Shown here: positions 22,466 through 33,240 of the stretch, piece after piece
Layout of the letters: each line of letters opens with the position of its first letter
How positions within the stretch are numbered: position 1 is the stretch's first letter
From: Turritopsis dohrnii
Taxonomy: Eukaryota > Cnidaria > Hydrozoa > Anthoathecata > Oceaniidae
Direction: 5' to 3'
Assembly (NCBI GenBank): GCA_027922465.2
Contig: BQMF02000196.1
Coordinates: forward strand, 665,739 to 729,738
Length of the DNA stretch: 64,000 bases
Made by a program: the position numbers and the translations under genes
Notes under the pieces: generated by a model
The model's input: the letters and a program-made list of their open reading frames with translations, nothing else
Databases searched by the model: none
Told to the model about the DNA's origin: nothing

Positions 22466-22730
22466 TAATGAAAATCGATAATTAAGAAAACAATAACACA
22501 CGTGTAAATTAGGCAGACATGATACCTAGGCATTGAAACGATATTTAAACGGAAATTCGGGAGGTGCGTATAATACATCCGGTTACAATACAATCGGCAT
22601 AGATTGGGAATGGTCGTCGCTTTCCTTGTAATGTGATACTCTGAGAACAAAACTGATATTCTTACAATGATGCCTAACACATGGTGAAGTTTATGCCCAA
22701 TTATAGTAAGCCAAACGAAAATTCTTTTAC

Positions 22731-25700
22731 CTGTTATCACTGGTGTGTAGTTGCAATTATCAGTAGCACAACATTTAGCCTACATTCAAAATAAAAGTAA
22801 GCGTTCTATAACATTATTTTTCCTCTTAGTTGTGGGAAATAGCTTTGCTTGAGTTGATTCGGCTAGCAAATAACACGTCCTGAATTTCAATTTAAACATT
22901 AAAGTTTCATGAAACCCTGCAGTTCCTGTTCGTTCTGAAGCGATTTGTTAATACCGTTAGATTCTTAGATAATTTCTATAAAGCTGGTGGGATATAGTTT
23001 AACAAACTATCAAAACTTAAAGGGGAAGTTAACATAAAAACAGTGTCACATATTTTTAATATATTTGCCTAATAAGCCCGAAAAAAATCATAAAAAATAA
23101 AAAAATAAATCAATGACATGATATTCCTTGTTTATAACGACACGCATATATGCCGCAAATAGCGATTTTTGGAGCCGACCGCTAAATTTAATGTTGGACT
23201 GGCACTACTTTAAAAAATGACGTCAGAAAGTTCACAAACATTATACAGCATCGATTACATACAGAGAAGACGGTAAACTTTCTAGTCATTATTGACTTTA
23301 GGACACCCATGGTGGAGTAAAGTATTTAAAATACCCGTGGTTTTTCATCCTACTACTACTACTACTACTACTCCTAGTTATGAACGTTTTCGTGCAGCGT
23401 TTACATGACATCGTTGCCGAATTCACGAATTTGGTCAAATTAGGACTTCCAGTTGACCAATTTTCATGAAAATTTGCACAGAGCACAATTTAAAGGTGTT
23501 GATTTTGAATTTGACAATTTTTTGCAAGGTTTGACTAAATTTGGGTAATTTAGGCCAAATTTGGACCAAATTTCGAAAGTTCTTTAATTTTCATGAAATT
23601 TTGCACGGATCACATTTTAAAGGTGCTGATTTCGAATTTGACAATGATATTGCCAGGTTTGACTAAAATTGGGCAATTTAGGACAAATTTGCACCAAATT
23701 TCCAAAGTTCTTCAATTTTCATGAAATTTTGCACGGATCACAATTGAAAGGTGCTGATTTCGAATTTGACAATGATTTTGCCAGGTTTTACTAAAATTGG
23801 CAACTTAAATCAAATTTGGACCAAATTTAGAAAGTTTTTCAAATTTCAAAAAGTTTTGCGCAGATCATATTTGAAAGGTGCTGATTACGAATTTGTCAGT
23901 CATTTTGTCAGATTTGACCAGAAATGAGTAATTCGGACCAAATTTGGATCAAACTTAGAAAGTTCTGCAATATTCATAAAAATTTCTACAACGCACAATT
24001 AGAAGTTGCTGATTTTGAATTTGCCAGTCATTTTATTAGATTTGAACATAATTTGGCAATTCGGCAACATTGTATTTTTGAGACTAAAATATGCATTGCT
24101 GTGTTACGTTCTGAAGTCTTCAAGCCAAGCGGCTTCTTGTCTATATTTTCTTCGTACTCACGTTTTACAAGTTTATATTTACAGTTTCAACCTCGAACCC
24201 AGGGTCTCTTGCCTTTTCGATATACGGATGGCGGCAAAGAAGACCCTGGCGAACGCTGGTCACGTGACATGAAAATTACACAAAATCTGTGTAATTTTTA
24301 TAAGAGGTGGCCCGAAGAAATTTTGTCTCGTGCATTCAGTTTTTTACATAGTCGCATTACAACCAATATAGAGACCAAATATAATTCGTCGAGTTCACTC
24401 GAGCTCATTTCTGCAAAACTTTAAAGTTGTTTACATATTTCCAAGACTTCAACAGCATTCTGGAAAGACGGTGTTTCTGATTTGATAAAGATTTTATTCC
24501 TTATCAAGGTTATTACATTCGAAAACTTTGAATGATAAAAGGGAGATTGCAAAATTCGTGTGGTGTTGTGTGGATTTTATCTTTTGTAACGAGCTGTGGT
24601 GTTTATTTTAGAGACACACAGAAACCATGTATAGAGTGGACAAAAGTGAAAAAAAAATGAACAGAAAATTAAAACTTGAGTGTATTGAGGTACAATCTTC
24701 CATAAAAGAAAATATAAAGTAAAAACAAACTATAAAGATAATACATAAGCAACAACAGTGCAGTGGTGAGAGAAGATTCTCATTAAATAATGTTTGGGAT
24801 GAAGAACTTATTCAAATATTGTTATTATTCAACATTGTTATTGATATCAAAATTTGCTAAGTTCACTGGTCAGTAGATGTATGTCTATTTCGAAAAAGCT
24901 CTACAACTTCTTCTTGTAAGTGTCCTAAGTATTATTGAGTATACGTCTGTCACAAATGAAGACAGAAAAACACAACTTATAAAATGTTCGCTCTTCTTTA
25001 ACCTATGAAGTCTTTCTCAAGTGTTAATATATACTTATTAGTATACTTAAAAATTATGTTTGTTGTATTATGTTCACTACCTTTATTATATATACTGAAA
25101 AAGAATTATTTTTATTATGAATTCTTGTAGGATCTTGTGTAGGATCCTGTCAGGATTTTAACCAGATTTTAACATATGTTGAGTGAAATTTGATTGTGTT
25201 AGTTTCAAGGTTACTATATGATCGAAAACAGGATGTTATTCTCTATGAATACCGATATTTCAAATTTCAGGGAAATTGCTTTTTAGATTATCTTCCCTTA
25301 AATAGTCTTAGTCATTCTTGTCAGCCCATTCTTCTCTCTCTGAAGGTACTTAATACATGACAATTTGCAGGATTTTTATAACCAAGCTATGTGACGTATA
25401 TAGTTTTAAGTCATGACATGGGATCTTGAATCCATAATGGCAGATGGTTTAGTTTTGAGTAAACGCTGTATTGTTGTTAAGTGTAAAGTTTACCTTTATC
25501 CTGTTATGTATTTTGCTAAACGATATACAGCTTAAGATATAGAATTCTGTATGTATACCTTGTTATGAAAATACTACAAATTGTCATATACCATAAAGTA
25601 AAAATTAGATTACATTTTCATTCTATGTATGTTCACATGCTTGTTTTAGTTTTTGATTCCATTTCTGGATTGCAACGCTTTGTTTAGACCCACAAATTTG

Positions 25701-27651
25701 CTTCAGAAACGTTGTGATTTATATTCTGAGTGAGTGGAAATTAGCTACATAAATTTCATGATTCTATGATATTTAAATATGGAAATATAGGTCAATCTGT
25801 GATCAACAAATAATGTTTCAGCTATGTATTTGCATGTATTTGTGATTTCTGTAGTTTTATTGTTGATAATATTCGAAAATTGTGTCAAAAAAATTCTTTT
25901 TTTCCACCCAGAAATGATTGAAGATGCTCATCGTCATATCTCTTAATATGCTCTTAAATTTTAGCACATGTGTGTGAGCCTACAATTAAAGCTCTTAGAA
26001 ACTATATTCTTCTAAAAAAGACTGTCATAATTCATCACTATTCTGTTGTTTTATCAGTCAAGAGAGCATGAAAATTGATCTTGTTCACTTTTTGATTATT
26101 TTAAGAACTTTTTGTTGTTAGCCTTTCTCATTGTAAATACATAATGCTACCATATCAGTGCTTTGTGAAATGAAATGATAGCTAAAATAATGTTATTTTG
26201 AATAATTGAATTTTCTTATCTTCCTCAGCAGTAACTCGGATGATTTCTTCTTTTTGCTCGAAAATCCTGCGGTCGTTGTAATATTTTCAGCCAATAGAAT
26301 TCCTTAATTCAGTAGCGTTCGCCAGGGTCTTCTTTGCCGCCATCCGTATATCGAAAAGGCAAGAGACCCTGGGTTCGAGGTTGTTACAGTTTCTTATTCC
26401 TTCATATGTGGACAGGATAATTTTGAATTGTAGAAAATCAACAAGGAATTTTATAGTTCGTCCATTTCAGAGGACGGCAACGAAGAAATACCAGATTTAT
26501 TTTTGCTACAACCGTTTAGATTAAAGCCAGAGTTGCCTTCATCGGAAGTAAATAAGCTATTAGAAAGCAGTGATAGAGACTCAATCGATTATGAAGAGCC
26601 ATCAAGGATTGGCAATAATTAGTGGTGTTTGTCAATGTAGGACGATGGAAAGCTCTGCTGAAAACTTGTGTTGCTGTCACACAAATGAGATTCCTGATAA
26701 CTGTTTTGATGGCAGACATAATCAGTTTTAAAATACTGATTATCTCTGCTTTCATTTATTTCATTTCATAAACAAAATTTGGTTTCTCTCTTTTTCACTC
26801 TTGTGTCAATTTATTTTTTTTCTGTTGACGGAATCTCGTAATTACTCTGGTGTTTATGTAGCAAAGTTTATCGCCGTACGGTTTGACATAATTTATGTTA
26901 AAGAAATACTTTAAAAAATGCATAAAGAGCGAACTTAACTAGAATAACACAAGGAATAGCAGGAAGCTTACACTGAATCCTCATTAAAGATTTTTATTTT
27001 TGAACTTTTCGACGTCAAAATTCGTGATCGTTCCAGTTTATTTTATGCTCAAAAGAGGTTATTATTTTGTAGTGTGTTTTGATTAGTTGAGGATAGAATT
27101 TTTAACAAAGTTAATTCAAAATGCACTGAAAGATAGGTTTTTCTGTCATTTCTATGTTATCAACCATGATATATCAAAAAATTATTTTTGTGTTGAATGT
27201 CCCTTTAACAAGCATCTGGGAGAGGGGGTGCACAGCTTTAAAAAGCTGCAAAACTACTTACCTCACATTTGCTAATAGTTAAACCAGCAGGTAGGTTTGA
27301 TGAAAGTTGTGATGACAATAAGGAACAGACTTCGTTGCCACATGTACCATTGTAACAGTGGAACGCATTCACAAACCTTTCTATCCCTAAACCAGTAATG
27401 GTCACCGACGCATTAAGGCAATGGTTATTTCCAAGTGGACACATTTTTTTGGTAATCTCGTCGACCTTGGTGTAACCATTCATGTGACCTTCAAAGCAAG
27501 TTATTGCAAGCCCTATAAAGTTTGATATGAAAGTAAATCAGGAGTGACTTTAAACTGGAACATTAAAAGATCGTTTCATTCTAAAAAAATTGAAGAAATA
27601 TGTGTTACCTTCGCCAAAGGCTAGGACAACAAATAAGATGATTTTATCCAT
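22731..27651 (-). CDS. Ly6/uPAR-like secreted protein (three exons, 3' end unresolved)
   Basis: Exon 1 (27609-27651) is a signal peptide, MDKIILFVVLAFGEG, ending in phase 1 at a GTAACA donor. Exon 2 (27262-27512) joins in frame and opens LAITCFEG, then carries five more cysteines and ends ISKCE in phase 0 at GTAAGT. Exon 3 (22731-22779) enters in phase 0 as AKCCATDNCNYTPVITG, completing the CC-x-x-D-x-CN signature of Ly6/three-finger domains. All three junctions keep frame, which supports one gene despite the 4.5-kb second intron, which is filled by transposons (23021-27204). The GPI or C-terminal exon was not found. Proteins of this family are secreted or surface-anchored and act in adhesion, receptor modulation or defence; the role here is unknown. 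Confidence 0.7.
23348..23371. repeat. ACT trinucleotide microsatellite
   Basis: Seven to eight consecutive CTA/ACT units. A similar interrupted tract on the opposite strand lies at about 50250-50280. Confidence 0.8.
23395..24090. repeat. Tandem repeat, about 127-130 bp period, five copies
   Basis: The landmark GGTGCTGATTTCGAATTTGA and variants recurs at about 23495, 23622, 23752, 23877 and 24005. Each unit also has a TTTTCATGAAATTTTGCAC block and an AATTTGGACCAAATTT block. The periods are close to a multiple of three but frames do not stay open through all units, so it is treated as non-coding. Confidence 0.8.
24188..26383. mobile_element. Mutator-like (MULE-type) non-autonomous element
   Basis: The first 70 bases (24188-24257) and last 70 bases (26314-26383) are exact reverse complements, starting CAACCTCGAACCCAGGGTCT. 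The 9-bp sequence TTACAGTTT is directly repeated at 24179-24187 and 26384-26392. Long TIRs and a 9-bp duplication are the classic Mutator signature. Each TIR has its own imperfect palindrome (CCAGGGTCT against AGACCCTGG). The 2.06-kb interior has no recognised transposase. Perfect TIR identity implies a recent insertion. Confidence 0.8.
26471..26740 (+). pseudogene. Decayed P2X7-type intracellular (Zn-binding) domain
   Basis: After an acceptor-like tttcag the plus strand reads EDGNEEIPDLFLLQPFRLKP, continues to YEEPSRIGNN, meets a stop (TAG, 26620-26622), then WCL and, after a one-base frameshift, CRTMESSAENLCCC. The order RIGN-x-x-WC-x-C-x-x-C-x-x-M-x(4)-E-x-x-CC matches the C-terminal cysteine module of P2X purinoceptor 7, which also occurs alone in many invertebrate, often transposon-linked, proteins. 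The stop and frameshift mark it as broken. It lies just outside the Mutator-like element and inside the TTAA-flanked interval. Confidence 0.55.
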
Positions 27652-28061
27652 GAAGTGTTTCTCTTCAGAACAATAGCTAATGTTCGTTTATAAAGAGTTA
27701 ACAAGCAAGCTTATAAACAGGCGATTGATTGGTTTCGAATGTCATGCGAAACCAAATTATTAAACCAAATGGCATTGTCTCCTTTTTAAAAGAAACAATA
27801 AAAAGTAAAGCTATTTTCAAGCATTATAGAAACTGTTTTACACAGACTGAAACGAATTAACGAATTTACAAGATGTGATATGAATGACAACTATATTTTA
27901 AAAAGTGTAAATAAGGCTTAACAAGTAATATCAGAAAGTATTTGCTACAAACAACAGAAATGTGTGAACTGAAACATGGATATGTCATTTATAATCAAAA
28001 TAAGATTTACAAACAAGAGAAATGTGTGAACTGAAACCATTGATACGTATTTTATAATTAA

Positions 28062-29430
28062 CTAGCCGCCAAGGCGGCGTCGCTCGCCGCCCATGTTCAG
28101 CCTGGGTTGACTTCACGAAAAATAAATTTAAAAAAATTGGCAACCGAAAATGTTCCCATGTTGTAGAGCTCGAAAAACTGATCAAAAAAATGTATGGGAT
28201 CCTTCCGATACGATCAACCGTTACGGAGATATCATCGTTCAAAGATTTCGATGACGTCACAGACCCGTTCCCCACAAAAAATTAAACCCAAATTTTTTGT
28301 CACCCAATTGCCTGTATCGCGGACCCCAAAAAACGTCAGTTATCCCTATTGGTTATCGAGATAATTTTCCCTAATCGTCGCATTCGATTAGGGTCTCAAT
28401 GCAATGGTTTCACACTGACGTCGCTCACAAGAAGAAAAATAATTTATGTGTGATTTTACATTGCTGACTCCCTGATTTTTTTCGCAGTTCACATCTACCA
28501 TTTTGCGTGACTTACAAACAAACAAACAAACAAACGGAGAATCGGCTATTAATATATAGGTAGCCGCCAAGGCGGCGTTGTTTGCCGCCATGATCAGCCT
28601 GCGTTGAATTCACGCAAAATAAAACTAAAGAATTAGCAATGATAAACGCTCCCATGTTGTAGAGCTCGAAAAACTGATCAAAAAAATGTATGGGATCGTT
28701 TCCCTACGACCAACCGTTACGGAGATATCCTTGATCAAATATTTTGATGACGTTACAGACCCGTCCCCCCAAAAAAAATTAGACCCAAATTTTTTATCAC
28801 CCCATCGCCTGTATCGCAGACCCAAAAAAACGTCAGTTATTCCTATTGGTTGCCGAGATAATTTTCCCTAAACTTCGCGTTCTATTTGGGTCTCAATGGA
28901 ATGGCTTCACACTGACGTCACATAAAACATAAGAAATGATTTCTCTCGCAGCTCACCTACCATTTTGAGTGACTTACAAACAGACAGACAGACAGACAGA
29001 GAATTGGCTATTAATATATAGACTAGCCGCCAAGGCGGCGTCGCTCGCCGCCCATGTGCACCTGCTCTGTGTCACCCCGGAGACCCCAGTAAACCTCATA
29101 TTTCTTGAAAAACGGCTCGTACAACCTGTGTTCAGCCAGATGCAGATTCGAAATCAAATATCAAATATCAGTTTAAACAATGGTTCAAAAAAACCCCAAA
29201 TTTCATGATGTGTTACTTATTTATTTTTTAAAACAATCGTTGATCAGTACAACAATACACTCAAAACGTAGGGAAAAAAACTTCAACTTTTTATTAGCTT
29301 TTGTTTTGAAAAAGTTACGCGCTCTAACATGGGTGCTATCAAACAGGGGGGAAATGGTTTCTCTTCTTAAAAAGTTCACACGGGAGGAGAGAAAAAAGGC
29401 ATGTGCTAAATGAATAAATAGAATAAAAAA
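28062..29430 (-). mobile_element. Second Helitron-like array, two sequence subfamilies
   Basis: Copies at 28062-28558, 28559-29020 and 29021-29430, each with the GCCGCC-AA-GGCGGC hairpin at the minus-strand 3' end. The outer 3' end is CTAG at 28062-28065 with a host T in the minus orientation. The first two copies have a different body from the arrays at 1-3423 and 42717-44482 (shared blocks such as CATGTTGTAGAGCTCGAAAA), while the third belongs to the same subfamily as those arrays. Termini are conserved across both bodies, as expected for non-autonomous Helitrons sharing one transposase. Confidence 0.65.
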
Positions 29431-29432
29431 AC

Positions 29433-30531
29433 GTTTGTTTGTTTGTTTGTCATAATACGGTTAGGTATTTGAATCAATATGCATTCGAAATCTTTTTTCT
29501 TTTAGATAAGCAAAATAAAAAATACAACAACCATAAAGAAATGAAACTCATGGTTTAAATCATGATGTTGATGGTTGGTGAAGAACAGATTATCAATTGC
29601 AAAAATTCTGCCCAATGTAACTTCAACACGAAAGAAACACAGTTGGAAGGTATCGATTTGTTTTCAATTCACATTTTGTAATGTTATTCAATGTTTGCTT
29701 TTGTGTTCTGCATTATGTATTGCTTTTTTTACACTAAAGTTACTTCTATTCTGTGTATACGATATTATACTTCTTTGTTGTATTGCCATTTGTTTCTGCA
29801 TTAAATCCTCTGCATGTAAAATCATGATTTTGGTCTGAAGTAGGGCATTTTAAGTGTTGCAATGTTTGTTTCACGTCTCCAGGGTAAAAAAATAAGTTTT
29901 CAAAACCTTCATTCGGTTCAGTTCCAGTGATACACATATGCATTTATACGCATTATTATAATAGTGGGATGTTGGATTCTTTGGTCTAGAGGTTTGCATT
30001 AGTTTTATTATGATTTGTTTTATGTAGGAGTTACTTTGCATTTTCTGTTTATCAAAAAAATAGTTTTTGGTCAATAGTAGGGCATTTTAAGTGTTGCGAT
30101 GTTTGTTTATAATTTGCGTCTCAATTTTTATAAGTTACTTTGCATTTTCTGTGTATCAAAAAAATTGTTTTCGGTCAATAGAAGGGCATTTTAAGTGCTG
30201 CGATGTTTGCTAATAATTCGCATCTCCGGGGTAACAAGGTTCAATCTGATTAGGGTTAAATGGTTTTGCATGTGTTCTTCATTTCATCTTCTGTGTATAA
30301 AAAACAAGGTTTTGGTCAAAAAAAGAGAATATCGAGAATTTTGATGTTCCAATTTTTATTTTTATTTTGATGTTTGATTCTTTTATGTCTCCAGGGGAAA
30401 TTTAAATTTTACCAGTTTATTCAACACTCTACAACATGGGCAAACTTATCATTGCCAATTCTTCAATTTATTTTTCGTGAACTGAACGCATGCTGAACAT
30501 GGGTGGCGAGCGACGCCGCCTGGGCGGCTAG
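29433..30531 (+). mobile_element. Helitron-like copy, opposite orientation
   Basis: Ends on the plus strand with GCCGCCTGGGCGGCTAG followed by host T (30528-30531, T at 30532). Its last 130 bp match the body of the 28062-28558 copy in reverse. The left edge is a TTTG tract at 29433 where it abuts the previous array, and the usual TC terminus is missing. Positions 29835-30240 hold three tandem copies of a 105-235 bp unit around AGGGCATTTTAAGTGTTGC. Confidence 0.5.
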
Positions 30532-31065
30532 TTTGTTATATATACACAGAAATCCAATTAAAATCTTTTTAAGGCAAGATCCGCCAAAAATTAGTGCAAT
30601 AAAATTGTTGTGCAATTATTGTGCAATTATTGTGCAATTATTGTGCAATAAAATTATAAAATTATCAATAAAATTATTGAATGAAAGATTTTGAGCTAAA
30701 AAGTATACAAAAATAAAATGTATGGTTGACAAAATTTCGGATTTCAAGCTGTGCTTCAAAAACTCCTTGTCGTTCACTTCACTAAAACAACACAAAAGTA
30801 ATATGAACAATGTCTAAGCAATTTTAGCATACGAACTTCCTAAATAACATAGTATAATATAATAATAAATTAGGAAAGAAATACGAGAATACGAGAAAGC
30901 ATTCTTTCTCCCACATACTACCATGCTTTGAAACGGGAAAGAATCAAATTCAGCTAATAATTGTATACCTCCGTGTAATAGCAACACGAAAAGTTGGAAG
31001 ATGATGATGAACAAAATTCCCCTGCAAATTCCGGTTCCCCTCTTTCGCGTAAACCGCAATGCTTT
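30532..31065 (-). pseudogene. Duplicated Ly6 last exon without its gene
   Basis: Copy 2 of the segment at 13370-13805. On the minus strand it still encodes the hydrophobic tail (GILFIIIFQLFVLLLHGG, then FPFQSMV), clearly homologous to the last exon at 13651-13784, but the stop is lost and the frame runs on to 30814. No Ly6 cysteine exon lies upstream before the nuclease gene at 31312. It is best read as the remnant of a duplicated Ly6 locus cut off by rearrangement or transposon insertion. Confidence 0.6.
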
Positions 31066-31311
31066 ATGGTAGTTGTATTCATCGATATCCTCCCACAATG
31101 CTCTGAACAGAGGCTTCTATCGAAATAAAATATTGCGAGAACGAGTTAGTTAATGAGTAATGGAGATAATAGCTTTTTAAGTTTTAATTTATGAAATACG
31201 TGGCATCTCCATTGAAATTTTTATTATCTCCATTAATAGTTACGAGGTTTCAAATGTAAACAGGGCAAATGTTTTAGTTTAGTGGAGAGAGAGTTGGAAA
31301 AAGACGTAAAA

Positions 31312-32998
31312 ATGGAAAATATTACTGATTTAAATGCAAGCATTGCTTTTACTGTTACTACTGAAAACATGGACCCTAGCTTTTTTCAAAGCTCTAGCAC
31401 GGGTCCAAGACCTGTTTTCAGGGAAATTTCAAACGAAGAGTTGACCAAAACGAGTGAAGAGACCCTATCACAAAATGTTGTTGAATGGACGACAGACTTA
31501 TCTTGCTTGCCAAAGATAACTCATGAACGGATACATTCGTACATGATACTTGGTCAAAGTTTTGATAACAAGCCAAGAGGATCGTACAAACATAAAGTAA
31601 TGGGTTATCAATTGTTCAAAGAGAACTATGTTAAAAAGTTGAGAGTGAAGCCCAATGTACAAGCTGAAAATTTATGTTTTTTAATAAAGTGTTATGTGGC
31701 AGCTTCTATGAAAAAAGACAAATATACTGTTTACGTACACCTCTGCCAAAAAACTGGAGATATTTTATATGCAAAGTGTTCTTGTAAAGCTGGAGCTGGC
31801 GGTTGCTGTAAACATGTTGCTGGAGTTTTATATCAACTTGTAGAGTACAAAGTTATGGACATTAAATGCGTACATGATGATAAAACTTGTACAGACATAT
31901 TACAAAAGTGGCATGTCCCTGGTGAGGGTGCTAATAAAACTCCCCTGAAATTTTCAGAACTGACATTTGCTAAGGCAGACCTAGCCAAAGATTTAAAAAA
32001 GAGTTGCAAAAGACCTAGTGTTTCTGGCGATAAAGAATTTTGTGCCACACCAGTTTTTGCACACAAAGCTGATTGTGATAAAATCAGAAAACTAAGTGAT
32101 GATTTGTTTACAATGGAAAAAGGTGTTGTATTTGCCGAATTATTGAAAGGCAATAACTATGAACCTTGTGATTTTTATGAGACATCGATTACTCAATACC
32201 ATCAAAGAAAAGTAAATGAACAAAATACTGGAATAGTAAATACTGTTATTCAAAAACTACTTGAAAATTTAATGCCGTCTGAAGAGCATGAACGCTTAAC
32301 AGAAAGTCAACTAGACTTTGTTAATTTGTATTTAAAGGTTTCAAGACAAGAAGTATTTTCTATTGAGGCAAAAACGAAAGATCAGGCTTCCTCTTCAGAT
32401 TGGTTTGAAGAACGCAAAAAACGCTTAACTGCGTCAAATTTTGGCATGATCTTAAACCGGCGTCAAACAATTTACTCGAAGTCTATACTGCAAAGGATTC
32501 TGCGAACTAAAGAGTTTAAATCTGCTGGTTGTGAATGGGGTAAAAAAAACCGAAAAAATTGCCATCGAAAAAATGGAAAAAGATTTTGGAATATCGATTC
32601 AGAAGTGTGGTTTCGTGATAAACCCAATGTGGCCATGGTTAGGAGCAAGTCCTGATGGCATTTACGAAACAAATGATGGAAAATTGAAAGCAATCGAAGT
32701 AAAATGCCCTTAATCGAAAAAAGACATGACAATAGAAGAAGCATATTCAGATAAGAATTTCTTTTTATGCAATGAGAATAACTGTCCAAAATTAAAAGTG
32801 AAGCATCCGCATTATTTCCAATACAAAGGTGTTATGGCTATAACAGGATTATTAGAAATAGATTTTGTTGTTTATACGAATGTCGAAACTCATACAGAGA
32901 CAATAAAGTTTGACAATATTCTATGGGCAAATATGATGCTGCCCAAACTCACTAAATTCTATTTTGAATACATGAAAGATAAGATTTTTACATGTTAG
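31312..32998 (+). pseudogene. SWIM zinc finger / YqaJ-type nuclease, frameshifted (ISL2EU-like partner)
   Basis: Starting from the ATG at 31312 (MENITDLNAS; the frame also runs upstream from a GTG), the protein has a SWIM finger (CSCKAGAGGCCKH, residues about 160-175) and a C-terminal YqaJ/lambda-exonuclease core with GASPDGI and EVKCP, the D...ExK catalytic set. Two lesions break it: an 8-A run at about 32542-32549 with one extra A, and TAA for an expected Tyr codon right after EVKCP (32711-32713). After both, the reading continues KKDMTIEEAYSDKNFF to 32998. SWIM-YqaJ proteins are the second gene of ISL2EU-type transposons, matching the converging transposase next door. Confidence 0.8.
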
Positions 32999-33240
32999 AA
33001 AATTTTATTAGATTTTTTATTTTTTACATTCATTTAGAAACTTGCATATACTGTTTTAACATTTCGTATACATATTAGCTAAGGATGAATGAATAGGGAT
33101 TTTACCTTTTTATGAGTACACTCCATTACAAGAAATACAAGAAATGTTATTTAAAATCATATTCACTCATCCTTATCTGGTATTAGCTCTGGTAAAAAGT
33201 TACATAGATAACAACAAACTACCCATATCTTATTGAGTTC

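Larger units (their letters stand above)
23021..27204. mobile_element. Candidate TTAA-flanked element containing nested insertions
   Basis: TTAA at 23017-23020 and 27205-27208 flanks partly matching inverted ends (AGGGGAAGTTAACATAAAAA; complement of the right end AGGGACATTCAACACAAAAA). Inside lie a tandem repeat, a Mutator-like element and a P2X7-type module. TTAA duplications occur in piggyBac and Kolobok groups, and the P2X7-like cysteine module often travels with transposons in invertebrates, but no transposase is visible here. The TIR match is imperfect, so this remains tentative. Confidence 0.4.

Noticed and set aside
23924..24424. 166-codon ORF as a novel protein
   Set aside because: It runs from the tandem repeat across the target duplication and TIR of the Mutator-like element, so the frame is an accident of the insertion.
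31159..31246. Left terminal inverted repeat of the YqaJ/DDE transposon
   Set aside because: ATGGAGATAAT and ATTATCTCCAT pair with each other within 90 bp rather than with the other end of the element, so they do not define its TIRs.
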